64,000 nucleotides of DNA from Neisseria weaveri (GCF_900638685.1 NZ_LR134533.1:1674001-1738000); one strand, 5' to 3'. Positions 1 to 8,947 are shown, numbered from the stretch's first letter. Translations and numbers: made by a program. Notes: generated by a model from the sequence alone, not told the origin.

Positions 1-640
1 GGAAACGCACGGTGCGGATCTGATTACGCTGCATCTGCGCGAAGACCGCCGCCATATCAAAGACGACGATGTATTCGCCATTAAAAACGCCATCCGCACG
101 CGTATGAATCTGGAAATGGCATTGACCGAAGAAATGTTGGAAAACGCTTTGAACGTGATGCCGCAAGATGTGTGCATCGTGCCGGAGAAGCGTCAGGAGG
201 TAACCACCGAAGGCGGTTTGGACGTGCTGGCACAGCAGCAGAAAATTGCCGGGTTTACCAAGCAGCTTACCGATGCCGGTATCCGCGTTTCCCTGTTTAT
301 CGATGCCGATGCCGACCAGATTCAGGCGGCCAAAGATGTCGGCGCACCCGTAATCGAACTGCACACCGGTGCGTATGCCGAAGCCCGGAATCCGCAGCAG
401 CGTCAGCGTTTGCTGGCCGGTATCGAAGAAAACGCGCATTTTGCCAACGATTTGGGCTTGGTGGTCAATGCAGGACACGGTTTGACCATCCACAATGTGG
501 CGCCGGTGGCGCGTATTTTGGCCATTGAAGAATTGAATATCGGCCATTCGCTGATTTCGCAAGCCGTGTTTCTCGGTTTGCCCGAAGCCATCCGGCAAAT
601 GAAGGAAGCGATGTTTAAGGCGCGTATGCAGCCTTATTGA
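1..640 (+). CDS. pdxJ: Pyridoxine 5'-phosphate synthase PdxJ (5' end outside window)
   Basis: PdxJ condenses 1-deoxyxylulose 5-phosphate with 3-amino-2-oxopropyl phosphate to make pyridoxine 5'-phosphate, the last ring-forming step of DXP-dependent vitamin B6 synthesis. The frame is open from base 2, so the first roughly 30 of about 242 residues lie outside the window; the ATG at 104 is internal. The visible part starts with the phosphate-binding segment HLREDRRHI and continues with IELHTGAYA and NAGHGL, all characteristic of the PdxJ TIM barrel. acpS follows 39 bases downstream, a pairing common in proteobacteria. Confidence 0.96.
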   Translation, partial: ETHGADLITLHLREDRRHIKDDDVFAIKNAIRTRMNLEMALTEEMLENALNVMPQDVCIVPEKRQEVTTEGGLDVLAQQQKIAGFTKQLTDAGIRVSLFIDADADQIQAAKDVGAPVIELHTGAYAEARNPQQRQRLLAGIEENAHFANDLGLVVNAGHGLTIHNVAPVARILAIEELNIGHSLISQAVFLGLPEAIRQMKEAMFKARMQPY

Positions 641-679
641 TACTCGGCCGCCTGCGGGCGGCCGATTTGAGGAGAAAAT

Positions 680-1057
680 GTGATTTACGGAATCGGAACC
701 GATATTGTTGCTTTGGACCGTATCGACAAACTATATAAAAAATACGGCCGGGCATTTGCCGAGCGTATATTGAGCCGTTACGAGCTGCTGGAGTTTGAGC
801 AGGCCGGCCGGCAGGTGAATTTTCTGGCCAAGCGTTTTGCCGCCAAAGAGGCATTTGCCAAAGCAGTGGGAACCGGCATCCGCGGTGCGGTGTCGTTCCG
901 CAATATCAGCGTCGGCCATACGGATTTGGGCAAGCCCGATTTTATTTACGAGCCTGCGCTGCAATTGTGGCTGCACGAGCGCAATATCCGCTATGTGCAT
1001 TTGAGTATGAGCGATGAGGACGATTCGGTTGTCGCTTTCGCGGTAGCGGAAAAATAA
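680..1057 (+). CDS. acpS: Holo-[acyl-carrier-protein] synthase AcpS
   Basis: AcpS transfers 4'-phosphopantetheine from CoA to the serine of acyl carrier protein, which activates fatty acid synthesis. The 125-residue length is usual. The N-terminal GIGTDIVALDRI holds the metal-binding Asp and RFAAKEAFAKA the conserved Glu. The start is GTG at 680, preceded by a GAGGAGA ribosome binding site; an ATG two bases earlier is out of frame and meets a stop at once. It is probably co-transcribed with pdxJ, and a DUS-based hairpin follows the stop. Confidence 0.96.
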   Translation: MIYGIGTDIVALDRIDKLYKKYGRAFAERILSRYELLEFEQAGRQVNFLAKRFAAKEAFAKAVGTGIRGAVSFRNISVGHTDLGKPDFIYEPALQLWLHERNIRYVHLSMSDEDDSVVAFAVAEK

Positions 1058-1063
1058 GACCGG

Positions 1064-1085
1064 AAGGCCGTCTGAAAACGGCCTT
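1064..1085 (+). terminator. DUS-based terminator after acpS
   Basis: A 7-bp stem (AAGGCCG/CGGCCTT) is built on an AG-DUS, with a short loop and a GTTT tail. It lies just after acpS and before the start of the next gene. Confidence 0.55.
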
Positions 1086-1112
1086 GTTTCATGAAGCGGA
1101 TTGGGAAAAAGG

Positions 1113-3122
1113 ATGAAGTTTTCGTTGTTTCGCAAGTTGTGCGTGGAATGGCTGGTGTTTTGGGCGTTGTCGGTCGGCGTATTGATGTCGTCGCGCCTGT
1201 ATCTGCTGTTTCGGTATACCGAAGCGCAAATGCGTTCCGATTATGCGGCGGATGTGTCGGCTTTGTTGCTGAAAGGTTTGTTGTTCGACATCAAAATCAG
1301 CTCGATTCTGACCGCCGTTGCCGTGCTGCCTGCGTTGTTGGCGTTGCTGCACCGCCGGGTGTTGGCATGGGTGGCCGGGATTACGCCGTATCTGTTGGCT
1401 TTGCTGCTGGTTTCGGTGGCGGCATTGTCGGTGGTGAATGTGTTTTATTACTCGGTGTACGACCGCCAGTTTGATGTTTTTGTATTCGGTTTGGTTGAAG
1501 AAGACACGGTTGCGGTTTTGAAAACCATTTGGCAGGACTATCCCGTTGTGTGGGGCCTGCTTGGTTTGGCGGTTTTGGTCTGGGCGCTCAAAGCGTTGTT
1601 TTCCAAGCTGCACGGCAGGTTGGACAGGGCAAAATTTTCAGACGGCCTTGTTATCTCTAATGTCTTGTTGGTTGTGGGTTTGGTGGCCGGATTGACATTG
1701 GGGATACGCGGTTCTTTAGGTAAGTTTCCGTTGCGCCAATCGTCGGCACAGATTTCTACGCAGGCAGTGTTGAACAAGCTGGTTCCAAACGGGCTGACTT
1801 CGTTGTCTTGGGCTGTCAGCGAATACCGCAACAGTCAGATTTTTGAAGTTGTAGACGATGAAAGCGGCAGGAAGCTGTTCGGCACCATGTTGGGCAGGGA
1901 AGCTGCTTCGGCTGATTTCAATGAATTGAAGGTGCTTACGCCCGAAAATGCGGCGGCTGCGGCCGGTAGGCCGAATGTGGTATTGGCGGTGATGGAAAGT
2001 ATGAGCGGCCATATGCTGCAACTGGACAGTCCGCAACGGGATTTGTTGGGCAGTTTGCGCAGTCATTTCCAAAATGATTGGGTGTTCCACCGTTTTGTTT
2101 CGGAAGGAGACGGCACATCCGACAGTCTGCACCGTCTTTTTATACGCAGCCCGTATAACAACCTGAGCCAAAGTGCGGCTAAAAGTAAATTTTTCCCGAC
2201 CAATATGTTTACGCCTTATCTGGAAGCAGGCTACAAAGTGGTGTATCTAACCGCAGGTAACGGCGGTTGGCGTGATTTCGACCGCTTTACCAAGCATTTG
2301 GGCGTGCATGAATTTGTAGACGAAAACCGTTTGCGCGAACTGTATCCCGATGCGGAAACCTTTGCTTGGGGCGTGCCCGACGAATATATGTTCCGCTATG
2401 CCGCAGACCGCTTGCAGAAAGCGGAGCAGGATCGTGAGCCGGTATTCATTATGATGATGTCGATTACGCATCATCCGCCGTATAAGTTGCCGGCCACCGG
2501 CGCACGCAGCCAATATGTTTTCAGCGATGAAGAACGCCGCCGCTTTTCGCAGATGGAAAACATGAACGAAGTGTTCAACACTTACCGCTATGCCAACAAT
2601 GCTTTGGGCGATTTTATTGATTCGGCGAAAAAAGTCGGCAATACGATTGTGGCAGCAACGGGCGACCACAATATCCGCGGTATCGGTTATCCCGATATTT
2701 CGGAAGCCGCTTTGGGGCATGCCGTTCCGTTTTATCTGTATGTGCCGCAACAGTATCGCGGACAGGCGGTGTACCGTGCCGAACGTGTCGGTTCGCACAA
2801 AGACATTATGCCGACGCTGTATGAATTCAGCCTGTCGGGTCAGCCTTATTACCGTACCGGCTGCAATATGCTGTCTGACGATGCCGGTTTCTCAGGCAAT
2901 CCGTGGTGCGGCTACGGCTACAATGCCGAAGTGGCACTGTTTCCCAAAGGTATGTACGACTTGCGAACCCAGCAGTATTACGTTATGGAACAGGGTTTGC
3001 AGGTGGCGGCAAGGCCGTCTGAAATTCCCGAAGATGTGCGCTTGAGCGTGGAAAAAAGTAAACATTACGGCGCATTTTTATCGTGGCTGACTAACCGTAT
3101 GGCCACAGCGCCCGGCAAATGA
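1113..3122 (+). CDS. LtaS/OpgB-type membrane sulfatase-fold transferase
   Basis: The family moves phosphoglycerol or similar head groups from phospholipids to extracytoplasmic acceptors such as periplasmic glucans. The product has about five membrane helices in the first 210 residues, then a periplasmic alkaline-phosphatase/sulfatase-fold domain. Visible catalytic elements are a metal-binding Glu in NVVLAVMESMSGHM, the nucleophile Thr in GDGTSDSLHRLF (compare Thr300 of LtaS), and the metal-binding GDHNIRG. I chose ATG 1113 (MKFSLF); TTG 1101 is in frame four codons upstream and ribosome binding site evidence is weak for both. Two DUS copies lie in frame within the gene (1637-1648 and 3012-3023). 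The actual donor and acceptor in this organism are unknown. Confidence 0.8.
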   Translation: MKFSLFRKLCVEWLVFWALSVGVLMSSRLYLLFRYTEAQMRSDYAADVSALLLKGLLFDIKISSILTAVAVLPALLALLHRRVLAWVAGITPYLLALLLVSVAALSVVNVFYYSVYDRQFDVFVFGLVEEDTVAVLKTIWQDYPVVWGLLGLAVLVWALKALFSKLHGRLDRAKFSDGLVISNVLLVVGLVAGLTLGIRGSLGKFPLRQSSAQISTQAVLNKLVPNGLTSLSWAVSEYRNSQIFEVVDDESGRKLFGTMLGREAASADFNELKVLTPENAAAAAGRPNVVLAVMESMSGHMLQLDSPQRDLLGSLRSHFQNDWVFHRFVSEGDGTSDSLHRLFIRSPYNNLSQSAAKSKFFPTNMFTPYLEAGYKVVYLTAGNGGWRDFDRFTKHLGVHEFVDENRLRELYPDAETFAWGVPDEYMFRYAADRLQKAEQDREPVFIMMMSITHHPPYKLPATGARSQYVFSDEERRRFSQMENMNEVFNTYRYANNALGDFIDSAKKVGNTIVAATGDHNIRGIGYPDISEAALGHAVPFYLYVPQQYRGQAVYRAERVGSHKDIMPTLYEFSLSGQPYYRTGCNMLSDDAGFSGNPWCGYGYNAEVALFPKGMYDLRTQQYYVMEQGLQVAARPSEIPEDVRLSVEKSKHYGAFLSWLTNRMATAPGK

Positions 3123-3155
3123 TTGTGCCGCAAACAACAAAACGGAAAGAAAGAT

Positions 3156-3959
3156 ATGGTTGAAGACAAACGTCCTTTGGTGCGCGTTGTTGCCGGGGTG
3201 GTATTAAACCGTGAGGGCGAATATTTGCTGTCTTCGCGGCCCGAAGGCAAACCTTATGCCGGATATTGGGAGTTTGCCGGCGGTAAAATCGAGCCGGGCG
3301 AAAGCGAGCTGGATGCGTTAAAGCGCGAATTCGAAGAAGAACTCGGTATAGAAATCCATCGGGCGCGTCCGTGGCTGACCAAAATCCATGCTTACGAGCA
3401 CGCTTTGGTGCATTTGCGTTTTTTGCGTGTGGAAGCAGACGGCTGGTCGGGCGAGCTTCAGGCCAAAGAGAGACAAAAGTGGTCTTGGCAAAAAGCGGGC
3501 GATTTTACCGTATCGCCGATGTTGCCTGCGAACGGCCCTTTATTGAAAGCATTGTCCGTGCCGGACAAACTCAGAGGCCGTCTGAAAAAAGGATTGGTTG
3601 GCGAAAACGCGATGGGTGCATACCGTGTTGTGCCGCTTGCTGATGCAGGAGAAGATGACGGCAATATTCTGTTTACCGCTCGGGAATGGTCGGTGCGGAC
3701 GGAAAACGGCAGACCCGGCAGCGTTTGGGTTGTCATTAAACACAGGCAGCAGTGGCAGGAAGTACGGGATGCCGACGTTGCCGTTTGGCAGGTCGGCAAC
3801 GAACAGGCTGCGGAGGAAATAACGCAGGTATTGGCTGAAGGCGTGCCCATTCCGCTGGTGGTGTATGCACCGGCAGACTTACTGCGGCGGTACGGCGAAA
3901 TCTGGCTGCAGGCCGGAGCGCATACGCTGGTGGAAGGCGTGGAAACGGAACAGGTGTGA
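3156..3959 (+). CDS. mutT: MutT-type Nudix hydrolase with C-terminal extension
   Basis: Residues 1-130 form a Nudix domain with a complete box (GGKIEPGESELDALKREF followed by EEELGI), expected to hydrolyse oxidised nucleotides such as 8-oxo-dGTP. The other roughly 135 residues make the protein twice as long as simple MutT. Several proteobacteria fuse MutT to a thiamine-phosphate-synthase-like domain, and this tail (VVYAPADLLRRYGE, LQAGAHTLVEG) looks like a shortened, diverged version of that, which is an inference. ATG 3156 follows a GGAAAGAAAG binding site; the frame stays open upstream to 3123. An AG-DUS is in frame at 3575-3586. The stop overlaps the next start (TGATG). Confidence 0.85.
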   Translation: MVEDKRPLVRVVAGVVLNREGEYLLSSRPEGKPYAGYWEFAGGKIEPGESELDALKREFEEELGIEIHRARPWLTKIHAYEHALVHLRFLRVEADGWSGELQAKERQKWSWQKAGDFTVSPMLPANGPLLKALSVPDKLRGRLKKGLVGENAMGAYRVVPLADAGEDDGNILFTAREWSVRTENGRPGSVWVVIKHRQQWQEVRDADVAVWQVGNEQAAEEITQVLAEGVPIPLVVYAPADLLRRYGEIWLQAGAHTLVEGVETEQV

Positions 3960-4390
3960 TGATGCAGAAATCCGGAAAAATGATGTTGGCGGCGGTATTG
4001 CTGATCGGATTTGCCGCCGTCAAATTGGGGGCTTTGTATTGGTGGCAGGGCAAGCAGGCCAAGGTTCAGGAAATATCGGCCTGTAATGTGCATCAAGGCT
4101 GCGTATTGCCCAACGGTGTCGAAGTCAAATTCAGCGACACGGTGGCCGCCAAAGCACCGTTTGAGATTGTGCTGCGCAATGTTCCCGATCATATTCAGGA
4201 AGTGACCGTGAGCTTTTCCATGAAAAACATGGATATGGGTTTCAACCGCTACCGCTTGACGGACAAAGGCAACGGCGTATGGTCGGCCGAGCAGATACGT
4301 TTGCCGGTATGCGTCCAAAACCGCAGCGATTACCTTGCCGATTTATCCATCGGCGGTGCGGTTTTTCAGACGGCCTTTACCGCCAAATAA
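3959..4390 (+). CDS. Hypothetical membrane-anchored periplasmic protein
   Basis: I do not recognise this 143-residue protein with certainty. One membrane helix (about residues 8-28) is followed by a soluble domain, probably periplasmic, with two early cysteines (ACNVHQGC) and one later one (LPVCVQ) that could form disulfides. The central FSMKNMDMGFNRY resembles the methionine-rich strand of FixH/YtkA-like beta-sandwich proteins, but the likeness is short. The ATG overlaps the mutT stop, so translation is coupled; a second ATG follows directly at 3962. The C-terminus (VFQTAFTAK) is encoded across a DUS core. Confidence 0.6.
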   Translation: MMQKSGKMMLAAVLLIGFAAVKLGALYWWQGKQAKVQEISACNVHQGCVLPNGVEVKFSDTVAAKAPFEIVLRNVPDHIQEVTVSFSMKNMDMGFNRYRLTDKGNGVWSAEQIRLPVCVQNRSDYLADLSIGGAVFQTAFTAK

Positions 4391-4419
4391 GCGGTTTGGA
4401 CGCTATGCGGCAAACTGAG

Positions 4420-4462
4420 GCCGTCTGAAAAAATGCAGGCAGGCAAATTGTTTTCAGACGGC
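4420..4462 (+). terminator. Inverted DUS pair before ubiK
   Basis: A 12-bp perfect stem (GCCGTCTGAAAA at 4420-4431, TTTTCAGACGGC at 4451-4462) has a 19-base loop. The position after the hypothetical gene and before ubiK suits a terminator, but there is no long T-run. Confidence 0.45.
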
Positions 4463-4509
4463 ATGATTCACTATACAATGCACTCATCCCACCAATAAGG
4501 AATATCACC

Positions 4510-4854
4510 ATGATCGGTAAAAAATTATTCGAAGAAGTATCGGCCAAATTAGGCGAAACCATTGCCAACAGCCCGGCCAAAGATATGGAAAAAAACGTGA
4601 AAGCCATGTTGGGCAGTGCGTTCAACCGCATGGATCTGATTACGCGCGAAGAGTTTGATATCCAACAACAGGTTTTGATCAAAACCCGTACCAAACTGGC
4701 GGAACTGGAAGCCAGACTGGCGGAACTGGAAGCCAGACTGGCGGAACTGGAAGCCAGACTGGCGAAGCTGGAGGCAGCCGCCGGTACCCAAGCAAACGAA
4801 ACCGTAGAAGCGGCTGCCGAAGCCGTTGCAGAGCCGTCTGAAAAAACAGAATAA
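4510..4854 (+). CDS. ubiK: Ubiquinone biosynthesis accessory factor UbiK (BMFP/YqiC)
   Basis: UbiK is a small trimeric coiled-coil protein that associates with membrane and UbiJ and supports the aerobic Ubi complex in making ubiquinone. The N-terminal 45 residues (MIGKKLFEEVSAKLGE, AFNRMDLITREEFD) match the family. The second half is coiled coil encoded by perfect 21-bp repeats (LAELEAR), followed by an Ala/Glu-rich tail that makes it longer (114 residues) than the roughly 80-100 usual. The DNA for the last residues (EPSEKTE) contains a DUS core. comM starts 13 bases downstream. Confidence 0.9.
   Translation: MIGKKLFEEVSAKLGETIANSPAKDMEKNVKAMLGSAFNRMDLITREEFDIQQQVLIKTRTKLAELEARLAELEARLAELEARLAKLEAAAGTQANETVEAAAEAVAEPSEKTE
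4696..4779 (+). repeat. 21-bp tandem repeat inside ubiK
   Basis: Three identical 21-bp units (4696-4716, 4717-4737, 4738-4758) are followed by a diverged fourth (4759-4779). Each encodes one heptad, LAELEAR. The unit is a multiple of three, so copy-number change would keep the frame and only lengthen or shorten the coiled coil. Confidence 0.95.
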
Positions 4855-4867
4855 AACCGGTTGATTC

Positions 4868-6364
4868 ATGTCTTTAGCCGTTGTTTACAGCCGTGCCTTA
4901 AGCGGTATGAATGCGCCGTTGGTCGAGGTGGAAGCCCATCTGGCCAACGGCCTTCCTGCTTTCAATATCGTCGGCCTTCCCGATACCGAAGTGAAAGAAA
5001 GCCGCGACCGCGTGCGTGCGGCAATTATTCAAAGCGGATTTGATTTTCCGGCCAAAAAAATTACCGTCAACCTTGCTCCGGCCGACTTGCCTAAAGAATC
5101 CGGCCGGTTTGACCTGCCGATTGCCATCGGTATTTTGGCTGCTTCGGGTCAAATTTCCGGCGAGCAGCTTGCCCATTACGAATTTGCCGGCGAGTTGGCT
5201 TTATCGGGATTGCTCCGGCCGGTCAGGGGCGCGTTAGCGATGGTTCTGCAAGGCATGCAGGCCGGTAGGGCGTTTGTTTTGCCCGAAGGTAACGCCGCTC
5301 AAGCCGCCTTGATGGAAGGTGCGGAAATTTACGGTGCAGAGAGCTTGGGGCAGGTTGCCGCCCATCTGAATGCCGTCGAACCGTTGGCAAAAATTCAGAC
5401 GGCCTTTCCGCTGCATATGGAAGCGGAACGGCCATTGCCTGATTTATGCGATGTCAAAGGACAGCATACCGCGCGTCTGGCTTTGGAAATTGCCGCAGCA
5501 GGCGGACACAGTCTGCTGATGATAGGGCCGCCCGGAACCGGCAAATCTATGCTGTCGCAAAGATTGCCGGGTATTTTGCCGCCTTTGAACGGTCAGGAGC
5601 TGATGGAAGTCTGGTCGCTGCGTTCGCTGCTGCCGGAGCATATGCAGACACGCGATACGCGCAGACCTTTCCGCTCACCGCATCATAGCGCCAGTCCGGC
5701 GGCAATGGTCGGCGGCGGTTCGGATCCCAGACCCGGAGAGATTTCGTTGGCGCACCGCGGCATATTGTTTTTGGACGAGTTGCCCGAATTCGACCGCAAA
5801 GTATTGGAAGTGTTGCGGGAACCTTTGGAAAATGGAGAAATCCATATTTCCCGTGCCGCCAAACAAGTGGTGTATCCGGCTAAATTTCAATTGGTAGCTG
5901 CGATGAACCCTTGCCCTTGCGGTTATTTGGGGCATGCAGTCAAACCGTGCCGGTGTACGCCCGAGAGCATTGCCCGTTACCGCAACAAAATTTCCGGCCC
6001 TTTGCTCGACAGAATCGATTTGATTGTCGAAGTACCGAGTTTGTCGGCTTCAGAACTGGTTCAGCAGCAACCGGGCGAGGGCAGCGCAGCAGTTTTGAAG
6101 CGGGTAGCCGAGGCCAGGGAAAGACAGTATCAACGGCAGGCAAAAACCAATGCCGATTTAAGCGTGACGGAGTTGGACGAACAGGCGCGGATTACACGCG
6201 AAGCGGCCAATGCTTTGGGCGAACTGCTGGAGAAGCTGTCGTTGTCGGCCAGAAGCTTCCACCGCATTATGCGCGTTGCCAGAACATTGGCCGATTTAAA
6301 CGGGGACAATGATGTATTGCGTCAGCATGTGTTACGGGCGGTAAGTTTTCGTCGGGCTTTGTAA
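4868..6364 (+). CDS. comM: ComM/YifB family AAA+ ATPase
   Basis: ComM is a hexameric DNA helicase that promotes branch migration when incoming DNA is integrated during natural transformation. This fits an organism dense in uptake sequences. The order is an N-terminal Lon-like domain (1-170), a Mg-chelatase AAA+ core with Walker A GPPGTGKSM and Walker B ILFLDELPEF, a cysteine-rich insert (NPCPCGYLGH, CRC) and the C-terminal chelatase-like domain. At 498 residues it is full length. It is often annotated as a magnesium chelatase, but nothing here points to tetrapyrrole synthesis. Confidence 0.93.
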   Translation: MSLAVVYSRALSGMNAPLVEVEAHLANGLPAFNIVGLPDTEVKESRDRVRAAIIQSGFDFPAKKITVNLAPADLPKESGRFDLPIAIGILAASGQISGEQLAHYEFAGELALSGLLRPVRGALAMVLQGMQAGRAFVLPEGNAAQAALMEGAEIYGAESLGQVAAHLNAVEPLAKIQTAFPLHMEAERPLPDLCDVKGQHTARLALEIAAAGGHSLLMIGPPGTGKSMLSQRLPGILPPLNGQELMEVWSLRSLLPEHMQTRDTRRPFRSPHHSASPAAMVGGGSDPRPGEISLAHRGILFLDELPEFDRKVLEVLREPLENGEIHISRAAKQVVYPAKFQLVAAMNPCPCGYLGHAVKPCRCTPESIARYRNKISGPLLDRIDLIVEVPSLSASELVQQQPGEGSAAVLKRVAEARERQYQRQAKTNADLSVTELDEQARITREAANALGELLEKLSLSARSFHRIMRVARTLADLNGDNDVLRQHVLRAVSFRRAL

Positions 6365-6482
6365 GTGTGTTTTGCCCAAAGAAACAGATGTTGATAAAAT
6401 CCACCAAACGGGTTCGGGCCGCCGTATTTTCAGACGGCCTTATGCGGAATCCGACAGAATAAGACTTTAGGGGTATCTTTTT

Positions 6483-7259
6483 ATGAATGCAAAAAAACAG
6501 TTCGGTAAGGGCCTGACGGGATTTATGTTGGGCTTGTTTATCGCCACGGTTGTGATTGCCGGTATTTTATTTTTCTTAAATCAGAGCAATAAAAAAGCGT
6601 TTAAAAACGATATTCCACCGGCAAAAGAATTGCCTGCTCCGGAAATTCTGACGCCGAAAACAGTAGAACCGCAAGCATTTGATCCTTTACCGGATGACGA
6701 GTTGCTGCCGAGCGAAGAAGGCTTGGATATTGTAGGCGGAGAGGCGCAAACATCGGAAAAATCTGAAGATTTGGTTCCTCCCGCAGTAGTTCAAACCGAT
6801 AAGCCTGCGGAACAGGCCAAGCAGGAAGTGAAGCCGCAACCGAAAAAACCTGCCGTAAAGCAGGAAGAGAAGAAAGCGGATAAACCGGTTAAACAGCCTG
6901 AAAAACAAGTGAAGCCGACACCGGAACAGATTTTGGAAAGCGGCAGCATCGAAAAAGCCAGAGAACAAGCGGCTGCGGAAGCCAAGAAAGCGGAAGCGGC
7001 TAAAAAATCAGCGCAATCGGCATCTTCAGGCGGAAAAGTCGTGGTACAGATGGGGTCGTTTGCCGCACGTTCTGCTGCGGAAGAGCGCCGTGCCGAATTG
7101 GCTTTGCTCGGAGTGGCAGCCAGAGTGTCGGAAGCACAAGTGAACGGCAAAACCACTTACCGCGTACAAAGCGGCCAACTTGACGGCGATGCCGCCAAAA
7201 AAGTACAGCAAACTTTGAAGCAGAACGGCATAGAAAGCTTTTCCCGTTCGGTAAAATAA
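6483..7259 (+). CDS. SPOR-domain, FtsN-like cell envelope protein
   Basis: The protein has a short cytoplasmic start, one membrane helix at about residues 13-33, a long Pro/Lys/Glu-rich linker (35-180) and a C-terminal SPOR domain (VVVQMGSFAARSAAEERR to the end). SPOR domains bind denuded septal peptidoglycan, so a role in division or cell separation is likely. The layout is FtsN-like. It may correspond to the neisserial tetrapac (tpc) locus product, which I cannot confirm. dsbA follows 16 bases downstream and is probably co-transcribed. Confidence 0.85.
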   Translation: MNAKKQFGKGLTGFMLGLFIATVVIAGILFFLNQSNKKAFKNDIPPAKELPAPEILTPKTVEPQAFDPLPDDELLPSEEGLDIVGGEAQTSEKSEDLVPPAVVQTDKPAEQAKQEVKPQPKKPAVKQEEKKADKPVKQPEKQVKPTPEQILESGSIEKAREQAAAEAKKAEAAKKSAQSASSGGKVVVQMGSFAARSAAEERRAELALLGVAARVSEAQVNGKTTYRVQSGQLDGDAAKKVQQTLKQNGIESFSRSVK

Positions 7260-7275
7260 TTTAGGAAGATAAACG

Positions 7276-7977
7276 ATGAAATTAAAAACATTATTATTGG
7301 GCACTTTGGCGGCATTGACCGTAACGGCTCAGGCGCATGCGGCGGTCGTGGAAGGCAAAGACTATACCGTGCTGGACAAACCGGTTCCTCAGTTGCAGTC
7401 GGATAAGGTAGAAGTATTGGAGTTTTTCGGTTATTTCTGTGTACATTGCTACCATCTTGATCCGATTCTGCTGAAGCATGCCCAATCTTTTGCCGATGAC
7501 ACTTATCTTCGTACCGAACATGTGGTTTGGGAGCCGGCCATGTTGGGTTTTGCCCGTGTTGCTGCGGCGGTAAACAGTTCGGGCTTGAAATATCAGGCTA
7601 ATCCCGAAGTATTTAAGGCTGTATACGATCAAAAAATCAACTTGGCCGATACGGCAACTTTTAAAGAATGGGCGGAAAAGCAAAGTAGTTTTGACGGTAA
7701 AAAACTGGTTGCCGCTTATGACTCTTTCGGTAATATGGCGCAAGCAAAAAAAATGGAAGAGTTGACCAATGCCTACCAGATTTCCGGCACCCCTACCGTT
7801 ATTGTCGGTGGTAAATATCAGGTGAAATTTTCGGGCGATTGGCAATCGGGCATGAAAACCATTGATGAACTGGTTGCCAAAGTTCGCGAAGAAAAAGGTT
7901 TGAAAAGTGCCGCGGCCAAGCCTGCTGCCGTACTGAAAAGCAAAGGTGCATGGCTGGCCAAGTCCGCCAACAAGTAA
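7276..7977 (+). CDS. dsbA: Thiol:disulfide interchange protein DsbA
   Basis: This periplasmic oxidase introduces disulfide bonds into exported proteins. A signal peptide (MKLKTLLLGTLAALTVTA, cut after AHA) precedes a thioredoxin fold with active site CVHC in FFGYFCVHCYH and the cis-proline loop GTPTVIVGG. The 233 residues are usual for neisserial DsbA, several of which coexist in Neisseria. A strong non-standard terminator follows. Confidence 0.95.
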   Translation: MKLKTLLLGTLAALTVTAQAHAAVVEGKDYTVLDKPVPQLQSDKVEVLEFFGYFCVHCYHLDPILLKHAQSFADDTYLRTEHVVWEPAMLGFARVAAAVNSSGLKYQANPEVFKAVYDQKINLADTATFKEWAEKQSSFDGKKLVAAYDSFGNMAQAKKMEELTNAYQISGTPTVIVGGKYQVKFSGDWQSGMKTIDELVAKVREEKGLKSAAAKPAAVLKSKGAWLAKSANK

Positions 7978-7990
7978 TTGAAAACCGTGT

Positions 7991-8023
7991 TTCAGGCAGC
8001 CTGAGGGCTGCCTGAACTTTTTA
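7991..8023 (+). terminator. Terminator after dsbA made of a foreign DUS dialect
   Basis: An 11-bp perfect stem (7991-8001 with 8006-8016), TGAG loop and CTTTTT tail form a strong intrinsic terminator. The left arm read on the minus strand is AGGCTGCCTGAA, the uptake-sequence dialect described for Simonsiella, not the AG-DUS used elsewhere here. A normal AG-DUS begins only 14 bases further on. Confidence 0.85.
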
Positions 8024-8122
8024 AGTTTCAGGCCGTCTGAAAATAATTTGCACAGATATTCGTTTCGGCAGGAGTCTTGTGCTTCGGATAAGTAATATCG
8101 ATTAACGGTTTGTGAAGAATAT

Positions 8123-8947
8123 ATGGATATTGTTTTATTGTTTAAGGCGCTGATTTTAGGCATTGTTGAAGGTTTGACCGAGTTTTTGCCTATTTCCAGT
8201 ACAGGACATTTGATTGTGATTGGGGATTTGTTGAATTTCCACAGCAATGGCAAAGTTTTTGAAATCGCCATTCAGCTCGGTGCGGTGTTGGCGGTTATTT
8301 TTGAATACCGTAAGCGGTTTACTCATGTAGTCAGCCATATCGGGCGCGATCAAAAGGTGAACCGCTTTGTGTTGAATTTGGCTGTTGCCTTTATTCCTGC
8401 TGCCGTTGTCGGCTTGTTATTCAGCAAGCAGATTAAAACTTTTTTGTTTAATCCGATTACGGTGGCCGCCGCTTTGATTTTGGGCGGATTCTTTATTTTA
8501 TGGGTCGAGCGTCGTCAAACCACCCGCAAACCGAAGGTAACCAATGTCGATGATATGCGTATCCGTGATGCTTTGGTGGTGGGGTGCGCTCAGATTTTCG
8601 CACTGGTTCCCGGTACTTCGCGTTCAGGCAGCACCATTATGGGCGGCATGTTGTGGGGTTTGGAGAGAAAGGTAGCAACGGAATTTTCCTTTTTCTTGGC
8701 GGTTCCGGTTATGATTGCGGCGACGACTTATGATGTGTTGAAGCATTACAAATTATTCAGCGCCCAAGATATCGGCTTGATTGTCGTTGGTTTTGTTGCT
8801 GCCTTTGTGGCAGGCTTGCTGGCGGTAAAAGCGTTGTTGAAATTTGTTTCTGCTAAGAATTATGTTCCGTTTGCTTATTACCGTATTGTTTTCGGCGGTT
8901 TGATTTTACTGACTTGGGCAATGGGTTGGGTTGAGTGGAACAGTTGA
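8123..8947 (+). CDS. uppP: Undecaprenyl-diphosphate phosphatase UppP/BacA
   Basis: UppP recycles undecaprenyl diphosphate to the monophosphate carrier needed for peptidoglycan and surface polysaccharide export; its overproduction gives bacitracin resistance. The 274-residue membrane protein shows both signature regions: [17 protein letters not shown] near the N-terminus and [14 protein letters not shown] in the second half. It lies alone after the dsbA terminator. Confidence 0.96.
   Translation: MDIVLLFKALILGIVEGLTEFLPISSTGHLIVIGDLLNFHSNGKVFEIAIQLGAVLAVIFEYRKRFTHVVSHIGRDQKVNRFVLNLAVAFIPAAVVGLLFSKQIKTFLFNPITVAAALILGGFFILWVERRQTTRKPKVTNVDDMRIRDALVVGCAQIFALVPGTSRSGSTIMGGMLWGLERKVATEFSFFLAVPVMIAATTYDVLKHYKLFSAQDIGLIVVGFVAAFVAGLLAVKALLKFVSAKNYVPFAYYRIVFGGLILLTWAMGWVEWNS

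Noticed and set aside
3458-4318. 286-codon open frame antisense to mutT and its neighbour
   Set aside because: It spans two coupled plus-strand genes and has no motif.
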